Shown here in pieces: positions 35,311 to 44,891 of a DNA stretch of 64,000 bases. The notes beneath the pieces are model-generated. The model saw nothing but the letters and a program-made list of their open reading frames with translations, did no database searches and had not been told where the DNA came from. The stretch comes from Capsulimonadaceae bacterium. Its GTDB lineage: Bacteria > Armatimonadota > Armatimonadia > Armatimonadales > Capsulimonadaceae. The DNA lies in NCBI GenBank assembly GCA_031292625.1, contig JARLGU010000019.1, positions 186,001-250,000 on the forward strand, read 5' to 3'. Each line of letters starts with the position of its first letter. Position 1 is the stretch's first letter. The translations under genes were made by a program, and so were the position numbers.

Positions 35311-36105
35311 TCAACGGGTCGCCACCTCAATCGGACCAGTCGTCCGCCCTTCGATAAACTGCCTGACCGTCGGATCGGTGCTATTCCGGATCTCGTCGAC
35401 CGTGCCAAAAGCTCTCAACTGGCCCTCGTGCAACATCGCCACGTGATCGCTCATGCGAAAAACACTCTGGACGTTGTGCGAGACCACGATACTCGTAACC
35501 CCAACCTGATCGCGCGTGCGCATGATCTGCTCGTCGATCACCGACACGACGATCGGGTCTAATCCGCTTGTCGGCTCGTCGTAAAGCAGGATCGTCGGCT
35601 CCATTGCCAGCGCCCGAGCGAGGCCGACCCGTTTCGCCATGCCGCCGGACAGCTCGGCGGGATACATGTTCTCCGTTCCGGAAACCGCCGCAAGCGCAAG
35701 CTTCTCGGTGACAATCCTGCGGATCTCCTTCTCCGGCAACCGCTTGCGCCGGCGAAGGCCAAACGCGACATTCTCGAAAACGGTCAACGAGTCAAACAAG
35801 GCCGCGTATTGGAAGACCATTCCCATCGACTCGCGCACCTCGTTCAATTCCCGTTCGCGCAATCCGACAATGGGTTTGCCGCAAATCGTAATCTGTCCCG
35901 AAGTCGGTGTCGTTAACCCGCCCAAACAGTGAAGGAGCGTCGTCTTGCCGCAACCGGACATGCCCATCACGGAAAGGATCGCGCCTTTCTCCACGGACAG
36001 CGTTACGCCCTTCAGAATCTCCTTGCCGGGAACTCTGTATCTTACATCATCCACGACGATCGCGGGTCGATCGCCGCCCTGGACGTCCGAGGCCGTAGTC
36101 GACAA
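35311..36105 (-). CDS. mlaF: ABC transporter ATPase of the MCE/Mla lipid transporter
   Basis: A 264-residue ABC ATPase: Walker A GMSGCGKTTLL, Q-loop VFQYAALF, signature LSGGMAKRVGLARA, Walker B TILLYDEPTSGLDP and the H-loop SHNVQSV. The sequence GGMAKR in place of GGQ is typical of MlaF/Ttg2A. It drives lipid movement together with MlaE and MlaD. The start is TTG 36105 (with GAGAGG upstream); it lies between mlaE (24 nt) and mlaD (49 nt), on the same strand. Confidence 0.93.
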   Translation of the reverse strand: MSTTASDVQGGDRPAIVVDDVRYRVPGKEILKGVTLSVEKGAILSVMGMSGCGKTTLLHCLGGLTTPTSGQITICGKPIVGLRERELNEVRESMGMVFQYAALFDSLTVFENVAFGLRRRKRLPEKEIRRIVTEKLALAAVSGTENMYPAELSGGMAKRVGLARALAMEPTILLYDEPTSGLDPIVVSVIDEQIMRTRDQVGVTSIVVSHNVQSVFRMSDHVAMLHEGQLRAFGTVDEIRNSTDPTVRQFIEGRTTGPIEVATR

Positions 36106-36129
36106 CTAGCCCACCCTCTCGATCGCCGG

Positions 36130-36951
36130 TCAGGCAATCCTTCCGCCAAACATGACGTACGCCAAAAAGAAGTTGGCGATGTAAACAAGCACAATCGAGA
36201 TCACGACCGCGTTGGTCGTCGCACGCCCCACCCCAGTCGCGCCGCCTTTCGTCGACAGCCCCTCATGGCAACCGATCAGCGCGACGATCAGACCAAAGAC
36301 GATCGTCTTGACCATCCCCATGTAGAAGTCACGAGGCTCCGTGAAGGAACGGATCGAGTCCGGAAATGTCGACGACGGTACGCCCTGCCATACTGCGATC
36401 AGATAGCCGCCGAGCAGTCCGGCGCAATCCGCGACAAGACAGAGAATGGGCAGCATGACCAGACAAGCGAGTACACGCGGAACCACAAGATACTGAATAG
36501 GGCTCACGGCAAGAGAGCGCAGAGCGTCGATCTGCTCGGTCACCTTCATGGTCCCGATTTCCGCCGCGATCGCGCTTCCCGCCCTGGCCGCGACAACGAC
36601 GCCCACGAGCACCGGCGCGAGTTCCCGGCTCAGCGAGAGCGCGACAACCGCGCCAGTCAAACTTGCCGCGCCATACTGTATTAGAAAGTTGGAAAAGTAG
36701 AGCGCGATTACGGCAGCCGACGTAAATGTCGTAAGAGCCGCAATCGGCACCGAACGGACGCCGATCACCGCCATCTGCTGGATCAGATCCGCCGGATCGA
36801 TAGCTCCCTGGCACACAAACCGTGCGGCGCGCGCTACGAGGATCGATACCTCGCCCAGGTAGACTAGCGCGTCAGCCAGGACGTTGCGAACCAGTATGAT
36901 CGGCGTGAGCGCCATGCGCGCAACGGCGCCGTTAGGTTGAGTAGCTGTCAT
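36130..36951 (-). CDS. mlaE: Permease of the MCE/Mla lipid transporter
   Basis: A 273-residue inner-membrane permease of the MlaE/YrbE family with about five or six membrane segments. Family landmarks are GVRSVPIAALTTFTSA, LIQYGAASLTGAVVALSLSRELAPVLVGVVVAARAG in pieces, IGTMKVTEQIDALRSL and LPILCLVADCAGLLGGY. MlaE forms the membrane core of the ABC complex with MlaF and the MCE protein. It is first of the three mla genes and 155 nt downstream of the outer-membrane protein gene on the same strand. Start ATG 36951 is preceded only by a distant CGGAG. Confidence 0.94.
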   Translation of the reverse strand: MTATQPNGAVARMALTPIILVRNVLADALVYLGEVSILVARAARFVCQGAIDPADLIQQMAVIGVRSVPIAALTTFTSAAVIALYFSNFLIQYGAASLTGAVVALSLSRELAPVLVGVVVAARAGSAIAAEIGTMKVTEQIDALRSLAVSPIQYLVVPRVLACLVMLPILCLVADCAGLLGGYLIAVWQGVPSSTFPDSIRSFTEPRDFYMGMVKTIVFGLIVALIGCHEGLSTKGGATGVGRATTNAVVISIVLVYIANFFLAYVMFGGRIA

Positions 36952-37106
36952 AAAGTACTAGCGCTCCGCGGGTGCAGGTAGTATACCCGCTCACCGATGT
37001 TGAGCGTCAACAGGATCGAGGCGTGCTCAGAGGGTTCGTGATTTGAGGGGATCGGGCAAGACGCCGCACGCGGCGCTTAACCGCGCCAATTCGCGGGCGG
37101 GAGGAA

Positions 37107-38597
37107 CTAGAACTTTACGCCGACTGCGGCAGTCGTGGTTTCATCCGCGTTCGAGGTGCTCGTGTCGGCCCCCTGAACATTTATGGTGCTGCTCAAGGAA
37201 ACGGAGACCTGTCCGGTGATATCGTGCGTCAACGCGAGCGTGTAGACCCGCACCCGATCCGCGAAGCCAAAGTACGTCTTGTCCTGGTACTTGCCGGTTA
37301 AGCGAGTGAACGGCGTCAGCTTCAAGTCGCCGCTCACCCCAAAGCTTGCGTCCGGATTATCCACGGAATCGGCCGCGCGCGTATCCACCGTATAATTCGT
37401 GGTAATCGCGAAGCATCCGAACGTTGTCGTGACGCCGACGCCTTTCCGGAACAGCGCGTGCGGGCACCCCGAGTCGTCCGGATTGGCGCAGTACGAGCCC
37501 GTCAACTTCAGCGGTCTGGCAATCTTAACGCTCGCCTCCGTTCCGACCGTCGTCAGATCGGAGGTGGCCGTGGTCGCGGTCGAGTCGTGCAGCCTAACAT
37601 CTCCGCTTACGGATAAATAGGGAGTGGGATCGGTATTCACGGTCAGGCTCTGCACCGTGTTGACCGTGTCCGCGTTTGTACGCTGCGTCATCGCCGCGAT
37701 AATCTTGGCGTCAGGTCCCGGCTTGAGGGTCGCGGAAAGCGCATCCGAGTACGAACTCGACGCATCCGTCGTCGATGTGGACGTCGACGCTTCGATCGCC
37801 AGTGGAGCGATCGGCGTCACCTTCGCGTCAATCGACGCCACATCCGTCCCTTTCTGGGGATCCAGAATGTTGTCGTTGCGGCTGTAGTTGCTGGTAATGC
37901 TGATGAACTGAACCGGATGCACGCCAAGCGAAAACTTGCTGACGAGGCTGTCCGGATGACGGTCCGTGCCGCAGTACGTCGACTGAGCGCTGAAGTCGTG
38001 GGTCTTCGTCTTGTCCGAGTAGCCAAGCGTGTCGGTGAGATTTACCGTCTGCGGCGCTCCTGACGTAACGTTCGCCGGATTATAGCTGGCGGTGGACGCC
38101 AGCGTAAGCCCTTTCGAACTCTTCCAGGAACCGTCGAGGGCCAGGCTCATGGGAGATTTATGCCCCCCGGTCACACCAGCGTAGCCAAGCTTCGCATTGA
38201 TCGCGCCGTCTCGCATTCCAAACAGACGCACGCTATAGGGGGAATTCAAAGCTGGCTGCCGCGTTTTGACGCCTGTCTTTTCGTACTTGTAGCGTATAAC
38301 CACCGTCTTATAGTCGGGTAGCGCGTTCTTAAACGTGATCGTTCCCTGCGACGCGTCCGCCGAGTATTCAAGCAGCGAGGAAAGCAACTCGCCGTTCACG
38401 GTGACAGTCGCCGAGGACGCGACGATCGGATACTTCGTCACGGAGTAGCTCGTCTGCTGGTTCGCGGTCACGAACGTCTCCTGCATCCACGTCTGTCCAG
38501 CGCGCGCCGCCGGGCACTGAGTAGCGATCATCGCAACAGCGCCAACCAAGATCAGGAAGTTTGCCGAAAATGGGAAGGTGAGTCCAAGGCGTCTCAT
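37107..38597 (-). CDS. Predicted outer-membrane beta-barrel protein
   Basis: A protein of about 496 residues with a signal peptide (PFSANFLILVGAVAMIATQC, then ARA-GQ). After an N-terminal Ig-like domain (about 35-110) come many amphipathic strands rich in Thr, Ser and Asp with alternating hydrophobic residues. The last residues, AVGVKF, end in Phe, the recognition feature of BamA-inserted barrels. ATG 38597 was preferred over an upstream in-frame ATG at 38702, because it begins the signal peptide. It sits next to mlaEFD and an HtrA protease. The specific family is unknown. Confidence 0.7.
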   Translation of the reverse strand: MRRLGLTFPFSANFLILVGAVAMIATQCPAARAGQTWMQETFVTANQQTSYSVTKYPIVASSATVTVNGELLSSLLEYSADASQGTITFKNALPDYKTVVIRYKYEKTGVKTRQPALNSPYSVRLFGMRDGAINAKLGYAGVTGGHKSPMSLALDGSWKSSKGLTLASTASYNPANVTSGAPQTVNLTDTLGYSDKTKTHDFSAQSTYCGTDRHPDSLVSKFSLGVHPVQFISITSNYSRNDNILDPQKGTDVASIDAKVTPIAPLAIEASTSTSTTDASSSYSDALSATLKPGPDAKIIAAMTQRTNADTVNTVQSLTVNTDPTPYLSVSGDVRLHDSTATTATSDLTTVGTEASVKIARPLKLTGSYCANPDDSGCPHALFRKGVGVTTTFGCFAITTNYTVDTRAADSVDNPDASFGVSGDLKLTPFTRLTGKYQDKTYFGFADRVRVYTLALTHDITGQVSVSLSSTINVQGADTSTSNADETTTAAVGVKF

Positions 38598-38731
38598 ATC
38601 TGCAGTGTTAGAAAAGCGATCGAACGGATTGTTGCGGATATTTTTGTCGGCCACGGATATTTTTACGAAATGTCGGGCGTGCCGAAAAAGGCCGGCCTCC
38701 AAATTGAAGGCCGGCCCGCCATTCGCGGCGA

Positions 38732-39979
38732 TTACGGCATTTGATCGTTCTGGTCGTCGTTGCCGCTTCCGTCGCCGAACTGTGCCGGCATCTCGGCAAC
38801 TTTCACGGAGACGAACTTCGTGTCGCCCTTGCGATCGACGCGAAGAACTAGCCGGTCGCCCACTTTCAGCTTGGCGATGACCTGCTGCAGCGAGTTTGTA
38901 TCGGTCAACTGCTGCGCATTGGCGTCGAGGATTACGTCGTACGGATGCAATCCAGCCGCTTCGGCCGGGCTTCCGGAGTAGACGTTCGTCACCACCACGC
39001 CGTGATCCCCGTCGATCGTGATTCCGAGCTGCGCCCGGTCATCCTTGGCAACTGCCTTGAGCGGGACATAGCCGATCCCGATATACGGGCGGATGACCTT
39101 ACCGTTCTTGATCAGCTGATACGCGATATCCTTGGCGGTGTTGATCGGGATCGCAAGGCCAATTCCGACATACGAACCGGTCGGCGACACGATCGCTTCG
39201 TTGATGCCGACGACTCGGCCTTCCATGTCGGCCAGCGCTCCGCCCGAGTTGCCGGGGTTGATTGCGGCATCGGTCTGGATGATGTCGTTCGATATGGCGG
39301 ACGGGCCGGTGACCTCGCTGTTGCGGTGCCCCAGCGCGCTGATGATGCCGAACGTAACGGTGGTGCCGATATTCAGCGGGTTGCCTGCGGCGATTACCAT
39401 ATCGCCGACCTCAAGCGCCTTCGAATCCGCGAACTGCGCGGGGCGCAGCTTTTCTTCCGGGGCATCGATCTTCACGACCGCGATATCGGTCGTCTGGTCA
39501 GCGCCAACGACCTTGGCCCGGTAAGCCTTCCCATCGCTGAGCAGGATCTTGACCGTCGCGGCGTTCTTGACCACATGATGGTTGGTCAGAATATATCCAT
39601 CGTCACTGATGATCACGCCCGACCCGACCCCTTTGGTCCGCTGCGTGCGGCCGCCCTGGTCGCCGAACGGAGTCTGATCGCCAAAGAATCGCCGGAAAAA
39701 CGGATCGCCGGAAAACGGACTTTGGACGGCAATCGGCTTCGACTCGACATCGATCGTGACGATCGACGGTTCGATTGTCGCGGCGGCTTTCGTGATGATG
39801 GTTTCGTTGCCGACGCGGTCATGCACCGGCGCCGGAGCCTCCAACCTCGTCAATACGAGGTTCTTGCTTTCCGGTCCACTCAGACTAAACGGCGCCGCGC
39901 CATGCGACAAATTGACCGCCAGTGCGCAGAGCGCAAAGCCAATGACAAAGGTGATCGTATATGAAGTTAGTTTTCGCAT
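38732..39979 (-). CDS. Periplasmic serine protease, HtrA/DegP family
   Basis: A 415-residue S1C protease: N-terminal signal or anchor segment (about residues 6-27), trypsin-like domain with the triad His135 (LTNHHVV), Asp165 (TTDIAVVKI) and Ser245 (INPGNSGGALA), then one PDZ domain (about 290-390). It degrades or refolds damaged envelope proteins. A single PDZ domain resembles DegS or Gram-positive HtrA rather than DegP (two PDZ). GGGGA lies just upstream of the ATG. The location beside OMP and mla genes suggests envelope quality control. Confidence 0.93.
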   Translation of the reverse strand: MRKLTSYTITFVIGFALCALAVNLSHGAAPFSLSGPESKNLVLTRLEAPAPVHDRVGNETIITKAAATIEPSIVTIDVESKPIAVQSPFSGDPFFRRFFGDQTPFGDQGGRTQRTKGVGSGVIISDDGYILTNHHVVKNAATVKILLSDGKAYRAKVVGADQTTDIAVVKIDAPEEKLRPAQFADSKALEVGDMVIAAGNPLNIGTTVTFGIISALGHRNSEVTGPSAISNDIIQTDAAINPGNSGGALADMEGRVVGINEAIVSPTGSYVGIGLAIPINTAKDIAYQLIKNGKVIRPYIGIGYVPLKAVAKDDRAQLGITIDGDHGVVVTNVYSGSPAEAAGLHPYDVILDANAQQLTDTNSLQQVIAKLKVGDRLVLRVDRKGDTKFVSVKVAEMPAQFGDGSGNDDQNDQMP

Positions 39980-40014
39980 AGTCGTTCCCCACGCGTCCGG
40001 AAGCTATGCCGGAC

Positions 40015-40482
40015 TTATTTGATTTTTCTCAGCAAATCGATCATCTCAAGGGTGCTAAGGGCTGCGTCGCTTCCTTTATTGCCCGATTTGGCTCCTGCGC
40101 GATCGACCGCCTGTTCCAGCGTGTCGGTCGTGAGGACCCCAAATGCGATCGGCACCGATGTCGCCAGCGAAACGTTCGCTATTCCTGACGCCATTGGTCC
40201 TGCGACATAGTCGAAGTGAGCCGTCGATCCCCTGATGACCGCGCCGAGGCAAACGATGCCCTGATAGCGTCCGGTCTTCGCGAGCTCCTGTGCGGCAAGC
40301 GGAATTTCGTATGCGCCAGGCACTTTGACGACGGTAAGATTGCCGTCCGGAATGCCGTGGCGAACGAGCGCATCCACCGCGCCGTCCAAGAGCCCCTTGC
40401 CAACCACTTCGTTAAAGCGGCTAACCACAATCGCGATGCGGATGTCCGCTGCCCCGAGAAGATGACCTTCGAGAGTTTGCAT
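40015..40482 (-). CDS. ribH: 6,7-dimethyl-8-ribityllumazine synthase
   Basis: A 155-residue protein, normal length for RibH, the penultimate riboflavin enzyme, which forms icosahedral or pentameric shells. Conserved stretches are VVSRFNE near residue 20, VKVPGAYEIPLAAQ, CLGAVIRGSTAHFDYV and VPIAFGVLTTDTLEQA (Arg/His active-site region). Start ATG 40482 gives the family N-terminus (MQTLEGHLLG); an extension to 40512 was not accepted. No Shine-Dalgarno is visible; a TATAAG lies 9 nt before the ATG, another possible leaderless start. Confidence 0.93.
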   Translation of the reverse strand: MQTLEGHLLGAADIRIAIVVSRFNEVVGKGLLDGAVDALVRHGIPDGNLTVVKVPGAYEIPLAAQELAKTGRYQGIVCLGAVIRGSTAHFDYVAGPMASGIANVSLATSVPIAFGVLTTDTLEQAVDRAGAKSGNKGSDAALSTLEMIDLLRKIK

Positions 40483-40661
40483 ATGCAGTGTCTTATACGC
40501 CAAACCGATCAAAAAGGTTTGCGTCCTTTACCAGAAATGACGTGAAAATTAACCGGCTAACATTTGTTTGCCAGCTCGCCGCGATTATACCAGATCGTAG
40601 AAAAGCTGAATTCCGTCCGAGAGCGGCAGGATTCACCGGGGCGATTGTCTGACACACTGGT

Positions 40662-43600
40662 ATGATTGGAATATCCGCCAGACAGCGTTGTCACTCGCAA
40701 ATCCGCCGCTTCGCCGGAACGTCCTCTCGCGTTTCCGCAATCGCTCGCTTCCTGCCTACGGTCTGGAAGCGGATATTCGTTGTCGCAGCTGCGATGGCGC
40801 TCTGCGGATTTGCAGCCGCCGCGGTGCGAGCCGATGCCGGATTACCGCCGGAAGGCGACTTGACCCTTCAACCCAGAGACGGTCTCGGCTTCGACATCGT
40901 GAGGCGCGGCCAGGTGATTGCTCCGATTCGCTTGTCGTCGAACGGCCTCATTACGGCAGCCCAGACGCATCGAGAGGGAGCCGCCCTTGTCTTTACCGGG
41001 CTCAAGTGCAGCGATCCTGCCGCGGCGAGCTTCGCGGCCACGGACTTTGTCCGCGTAGAGCCCGCGACCAACACAGCCGGATCGCCAGCGAGCGCGCACG
41101 AATGGACGATCCGCTTCAAGCTCACGCTCGACGCGTTCGACCGCGCGAAGTGGCAGGCGGATTGCCCAAACGCGCCCTTCCATTTCCTCACGTGCAGCCT
41201 GCCGAGCGCAACGGTCTGGAATCAGCGCGGCTGGCTCAACGCGACGCCACTCGACGACCCGTTCCCCCTCCTGGGCGACGTGCACGCCGGCTCGCCCGAA
41301 ATCAGCTCTCTCTGGGACCGCAACTGGAGCTACATCTGTCCATTCGGCGGATCGCCTATTCCAATGCTCGGCCTCTGGAACCCGCGAGGCAAACTTTATG
41401 TCGGCTACGATTTTCAGGACGCCCGCGCGCACGATCAGTCCGACCGGTACATCGCGGGAGCCTATTGCTGGACGCAGGGCGATGCGAAGAGTTTCATCAC
41501 GCTCGCTACGCCGTTTGGCGGTCTCCGCTACGGCCAACTGCTTTTCCCGCAGGCAGGTGACGTCGTACAATCGCACTTCAACCTGATCGTCGACACCGAT
41601 CTGCCGGACACGGCGGATCCGAACGAGCGCTTTCAAAGCCGTCTCTTCGCCCGCTATGCGAGCAGTCTCGCTCCCGCACCGTCTGAAAACGACCTGACCT
41701 GGATCCCTGGGTCTGTTCGTCTTGCCGACTTTCCAAAAGCGCCGGGGCTCGGCCTGTTCGGAAAGGAAGGCGAAACACACTACACCGAGGCGAATTCCAC
41801 CATGCTGACAGGCTGGCGGGGCCACGAAGAGATGCCGGTGGAAGCGGCCCTGCACAGCGGCGACCAAATCGCGATTCAAAAGGCTCGCCAGCAAGTCGAC
41901 GAGTTGCTCACAACCTACGCGCGGCACACAATAATTGACGGAGAAGACTGCCTCTTCTGGCCGCAACCGTTGACCGGTTCGTGGAAGCCCGACTTCGGCG
42001 GCGAGGCGGTCAAGACAATCCACGAAACGCCCGGATGGTACGGCGCGCGAGTAATCGTCGAGCTTTACCGCTACGACCGTGCGAACGGGGTTCCGGACCC
42101 TCGATACTTGGCAGCGATCGATTCGATTTACAACTGGACCAAACACTTCGTCTGGACTCGGAACGAATTCGCGGACGTTCCCTCGTCGCCGTTCGCGATC
42201 GGCGACACGCTTTCGACGGCTTTCCTGATCGATTACTACTACACATTCAAGGACGATCCCTTGCGTTCAGCCAGGGCGGCGCGGGCGCTCGAACTGGCCG
42301 ATAACATCATCTGGCGCTATTCCCCGGTATGGGCAATGGATTCCGACCGGTACGACGATGCCATCGACGGCTCGTTCCTCCTTGAGCCCAATAGCGGCCG
42401 CGACTGGGCGGGACTGGCCTGCTCGAACGAAGTGGCGTGGTGTATCGACTCGATGACCCAGGTGTACGTCAACACCGGCGATCCGCGTCTGCGCTACTAC
42501 CTGCGCGGGACGTTGCAAAGATGGCCGCAGCTTTACCGGCCGCAATATCACCCATCGCTCGCTCAGTACGACCACAAGTCGACCACCGAAGGGTTTGGCC
42601 TATTCGACGGCGCCGGTCCTGGCCGGGGCGGGCGCTACGCCTACGGAGCCGCGGACGGCTTTCCGCAGGAGTATCCAGTCGGCGCATCCAAAATGCGCGT
42701 CGTTGCCGGCGCCCGCGCGGCGATCACCTTTTGCAAGGATGGGCTGAAAGCCGATATCGCCGATTACCGTACCGACGGTCGCGGGCACTGTTCCTTCCGC
42801 ATAATCGCTCAAACGTCCGAACCGTTCGACATAACGTTCTCTTATCCAGAAGTTGACATTTCGGCAACTACCGTATCCGTGAACAGCGCGGGCCACGACA
42901 AACCGTTGCCAGAATCTGAAATCCGCCGTCCCGCGTCCGCGCCGAGCTCGTTATACTTGAACGGTTTGCGCGCCGGCGACATCGTGACCATCGGCCCGTT
43001 AGCGAAAGGCATTCCGGTCGAGCCGCTGACCACGATTGCCGGTTCTCGCCCCGACGCGCTCTCGGAGGTTGCCCAGAGCGCCGGGTTTAGGGCGATTTCG
43101 CTTCCGGGCGACACGGAGCTGACCAGGAACTGGGACGACCTGAGCTCGTTTGCGGGTCTGATCGAAGGCGAGCGGTGGGCATACGGTATCCCGTATGTTC
43201 AGACGGATCGTGCGACGAGCAAGCCCGTGCGCCTTAGCGCCGCTGGCGCCAGCGGCCTGTTCATCGTCTACTCCGCAAACGACGTCTCCGTACAAGCGCC
43301 GCTTGCCCTTCTCTCAAACGGCAAGCGACTTGCGCTCTCGGGGCATCCGATCCGTGCCTGGCAAGGATGGCCGCCGATCTTCCATCGGTCGATATTGCTC
43401 GACCACGTCACGCTGGCACGCGGAGACACGTTAGCGGAGATCGATCCCAACGGAACGCTTCTGATGGCCGCAACGGCTCTCACTGCGAGCGATGCGGCGA
43501 CAGAGGCAATCGTGGAGCATCTGAAAGCGCCGGGGGAGGCTTACCGGAAGGAAGCCGCTGGAGAAGCGGCAATGCGCGAGCGGGCAAAGCGGTTCGCGGC

Positions 43601-44324
43601 CGTTCGCCAGGGGAGCATAGCGATCATCCCCGATGACGCAGCCGGCGCAGCCTCGGCGTTCCTCCACCGCACGGGCCTCTATGACAAAAGCGTCCCCCTG
43701 ACGTGCACGCAACTAATCGATCCCGCGAAGTTCAGCGCGGCGCGATTTCCTCTCGCTGTCGCTCTTGGGGAGGAAGAATACATTCGTACCGTCAGGACAC
43801 AAGGAGATGCGCGAGAAGCGCTCATCCGCTATCTGCACGAAGGCGGAACGCTCTTAGTCCTGGCAAGCGGCCCGTACCCGCTCTATTATGCTGTAGATAT
43901 GCAACCTGGCGGCAAGAAGACGCAGCAAGCGGCGCCCCTCCTGAGAGAACTCGGCATGCCGATTGGCAACGCCTATGAAACGCCCCCTCCCGGTCTGCTG
44001 GTTAAGCGCGCCGATAGCGGGAATATTCTCGAAAACATCCCCGCCGAGATGCCTTACCCCGAAGGCGACGCGCGGCTTCGTTCGATCGACCGGGAAAAAC
44101 TCCCGCCGAACGCGCAATACGAGCCGCTCCTCTCGGTGAGCGATGCGAACGGCCGCAACTACGGGGACGCCGCTTGCCGAATGCAGTTCACGTCCGGCCC
44201 CGCGAGCGGCGGCGCGGTCGTCTATATGTGGTCAACCCTGAGCGCATCCGCAAATGGCGACGTAATCCTCGGCGATATCATCGCGTATGCGCTCAAGCAG
44301 ACGAAGCTGCTCGCCGCAAGGTAG
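40662..44324 (+). CDS. Large secreted protein, putative (alpha/alpha)-toroid enzyme
   Basis: A 1,220-residue protein with a signal segment (VWKRIFVVAAAMALCGFAAA) after a long N-terminal extension, so the true start may be further in than 40662. A beta-rich region (about 60-340) is followed by a helical region (about 370-700; DSIYNWTKHFVWTRNEF, AFLIDYYYTFKDDP, ARALELADNIIWRY) like (alpha/alpha)6 glycosidases, then beta domains and a C-terminal Rossmann-like segment (RQGSIAIIPDDAAGAA, EGGTLLVLASG) recalling glutamine-amidotransferase/ThuA-type folds. I cannot assign a family. Exported enzyme acting on polysaccharide is the most likely role. Confidence 0.65.
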   Translation: MIGISARQRCHSQIRRFAGTSSRVSAIARFLPTVWKRIFVVAAAMALCGFAAAAVRADAGLPPEGDLTLQPRDGLGFDIVRRGQVIAPIRLSSNGLITAAQTHREGAALVFTGLKCSDPAAASFAATDFVRVEPATNTAGSPASAHEWTIRFKLTLDAFDRAKWQADCPNAPFHFLTCSLPSATVWNQRGWLNATPLDDPFPLLGDVHAGSPEISSLWDRNWSYICPFGGSPIPMLGLWNPRGKLYVGYDFQDARAHDQSDRYIAGAYCWTQGDAKSFITLATPFGGLRYGQLLFPQAGDVVQSHFNLIVDTDLPDTADPNERFQSRLFARYASSLAPAPSENDLTWIPGSVRLADFPKAPGLGLFGKEGETHYTEANSTMLTGWRGHEEMPVEAALHSGDQIAIQKARQQVDELLTTYARHTIIDGEDCLFWPQPLTGSWKPDFGGEAVKTIHETPGWYGARVIVELYRYDRANGVPDPRYLAAIDSIYNWTKHFVWTRNEFADVPSSPFAIGDTLSTAFLIDYYYTFKDDPLRSARAARALELADNIIWRYSPVWAMDSDRYDDAIDGSFLLEPNSGRDWAGLACSNEVAWCIDSMTQVYVNTGDPRLRYYLRGTLQRWPQLYRPQYHPSLAQYDHKSTTEGFGLFDGAGPGRGGRYAYGAADGFPQEYPVGASKMRVVAGARAAITFCKDGLKADIADYRTDGRGHCSFRIIAQTSEPFDITFSYPEVDISATTVSVNSAGHDKPLPESEIRRPASAPSSLYLNGLRAGDIVTIGPLAKGIPVEPLTTIAGSRPDALSEVAQSAGFRAISLPGDTELTRNWDDLSSFAGLIEGERWAYGIPYVQTDRATSKPVRLSAAGASGLFIVYSANDVSVQAPLALLSNGKRLALSGHPIRAWQGWPPIFHRSILLDHVTLARGDTLAEIDPNGTLLMAATALTASDAATEAIVEHLKAPGEAYRKEAAGEAAMRERAKRFAAVRQGSIAIIPDDAAGAASAFLHRTGLYDKSVPLTCTQLIDPAKFSAARFPLAVALGEEEYIRTVRTQGDAREALIRYLHEGGTLLVLASGPYPLYYAVDMQPGGKKTQQAAPLLRELGMPIGNAYETPPPGLLVKRADSGNILENIPAEMPYPEGDARLRSIDREKLPPNAQYEPLLSVSDANGRNYGDAACRMQFTSGPASGGAVVYMWSTLSASANGDVILGDIIAYALKQTKLLAAR

Positions 44325-44335
44325 GACGCAACGGC

Positions 44336-44671
44336 TCATCGCGGTCCGGCACGCGGCAAATACTGCTGAAGCAGCCAGACATCCTTGGCGTCGTTGCCTG
44401 TATCGATCACTAGATCCGGGCTCCAACGCTCATCCTGATGACACGATGGCGCGACGAGGACGAAGTCATGCGTCGCGCCAATGTGTTTCCCCCGCGTACC
44501 GATCACCGCAGGCACATTGTTATAGTCCCCTGCCCCATACAGGAATAGCACCAGCGGCCAGTGCTTCGCAGCCCCGCAATTATTGTTAACGTCAGCGTAA
44601 CTCCTGCTATTCGTAGATGGGACAGGCGCGACTGGGGTGATTGCCCACCGAAATTGGCGGCATCGATGCAT
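44336..44671 (-). pseudogene. Relic of an alpha/beta-hydrolase (esterase/peptidase-like) gene
   Basis: The minus-strand frame of about 111 codons contains WPLVLFLYGAGDYNN and FVLVAPSCHQDERW, which match the first third of predicted peptidases/carboxylesterases of the PHB-depolymerase-like group (PLVLFLHGAGE ... VAPQC). The oxyanion His of LHGAG is replaced by Tyr. The nucleophile elbow and the remaining domain are absent, and the upstream part has no similarity. A truncated relic is the best reading, converging with the preceding gene after 11 nt. Confidence 0.45.
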
Positions 44672-44891
44672 TTTTGCACACCAGGGCGCAAATCTAAAGT
44701 TAACTGGGCGTGAGCGGCATCTCCGCGGATTTCGCCCGGCAAAACGAACGCCCGATATCGATTGATGAAACGATCATTCTTTTTCGCAAAATCGGTCCCA
44801 TGCCGGGAACCATGTGGCACAATAGTTTGGTTCGTAACCGTAGCGCCGGCGGCATTTTCCGTGCTGCCCGATCGCAAAGGAGAAAAACATC

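Noticed and set aside
40645-40667. TTGTCT/TATGAT pair as promoter at the 1,220-residue gene
   Set aside because: Spacer is only 10 nt and the -10-like box overlaps the start codon, so it cannot serve as a normal promoter.
40842-42146. 434-codon open frame on the minus strand
   Set aside because: Lies wholly opposite the 1,220-residue secreted protein; composition and lack of motifs mark it as a shadow.
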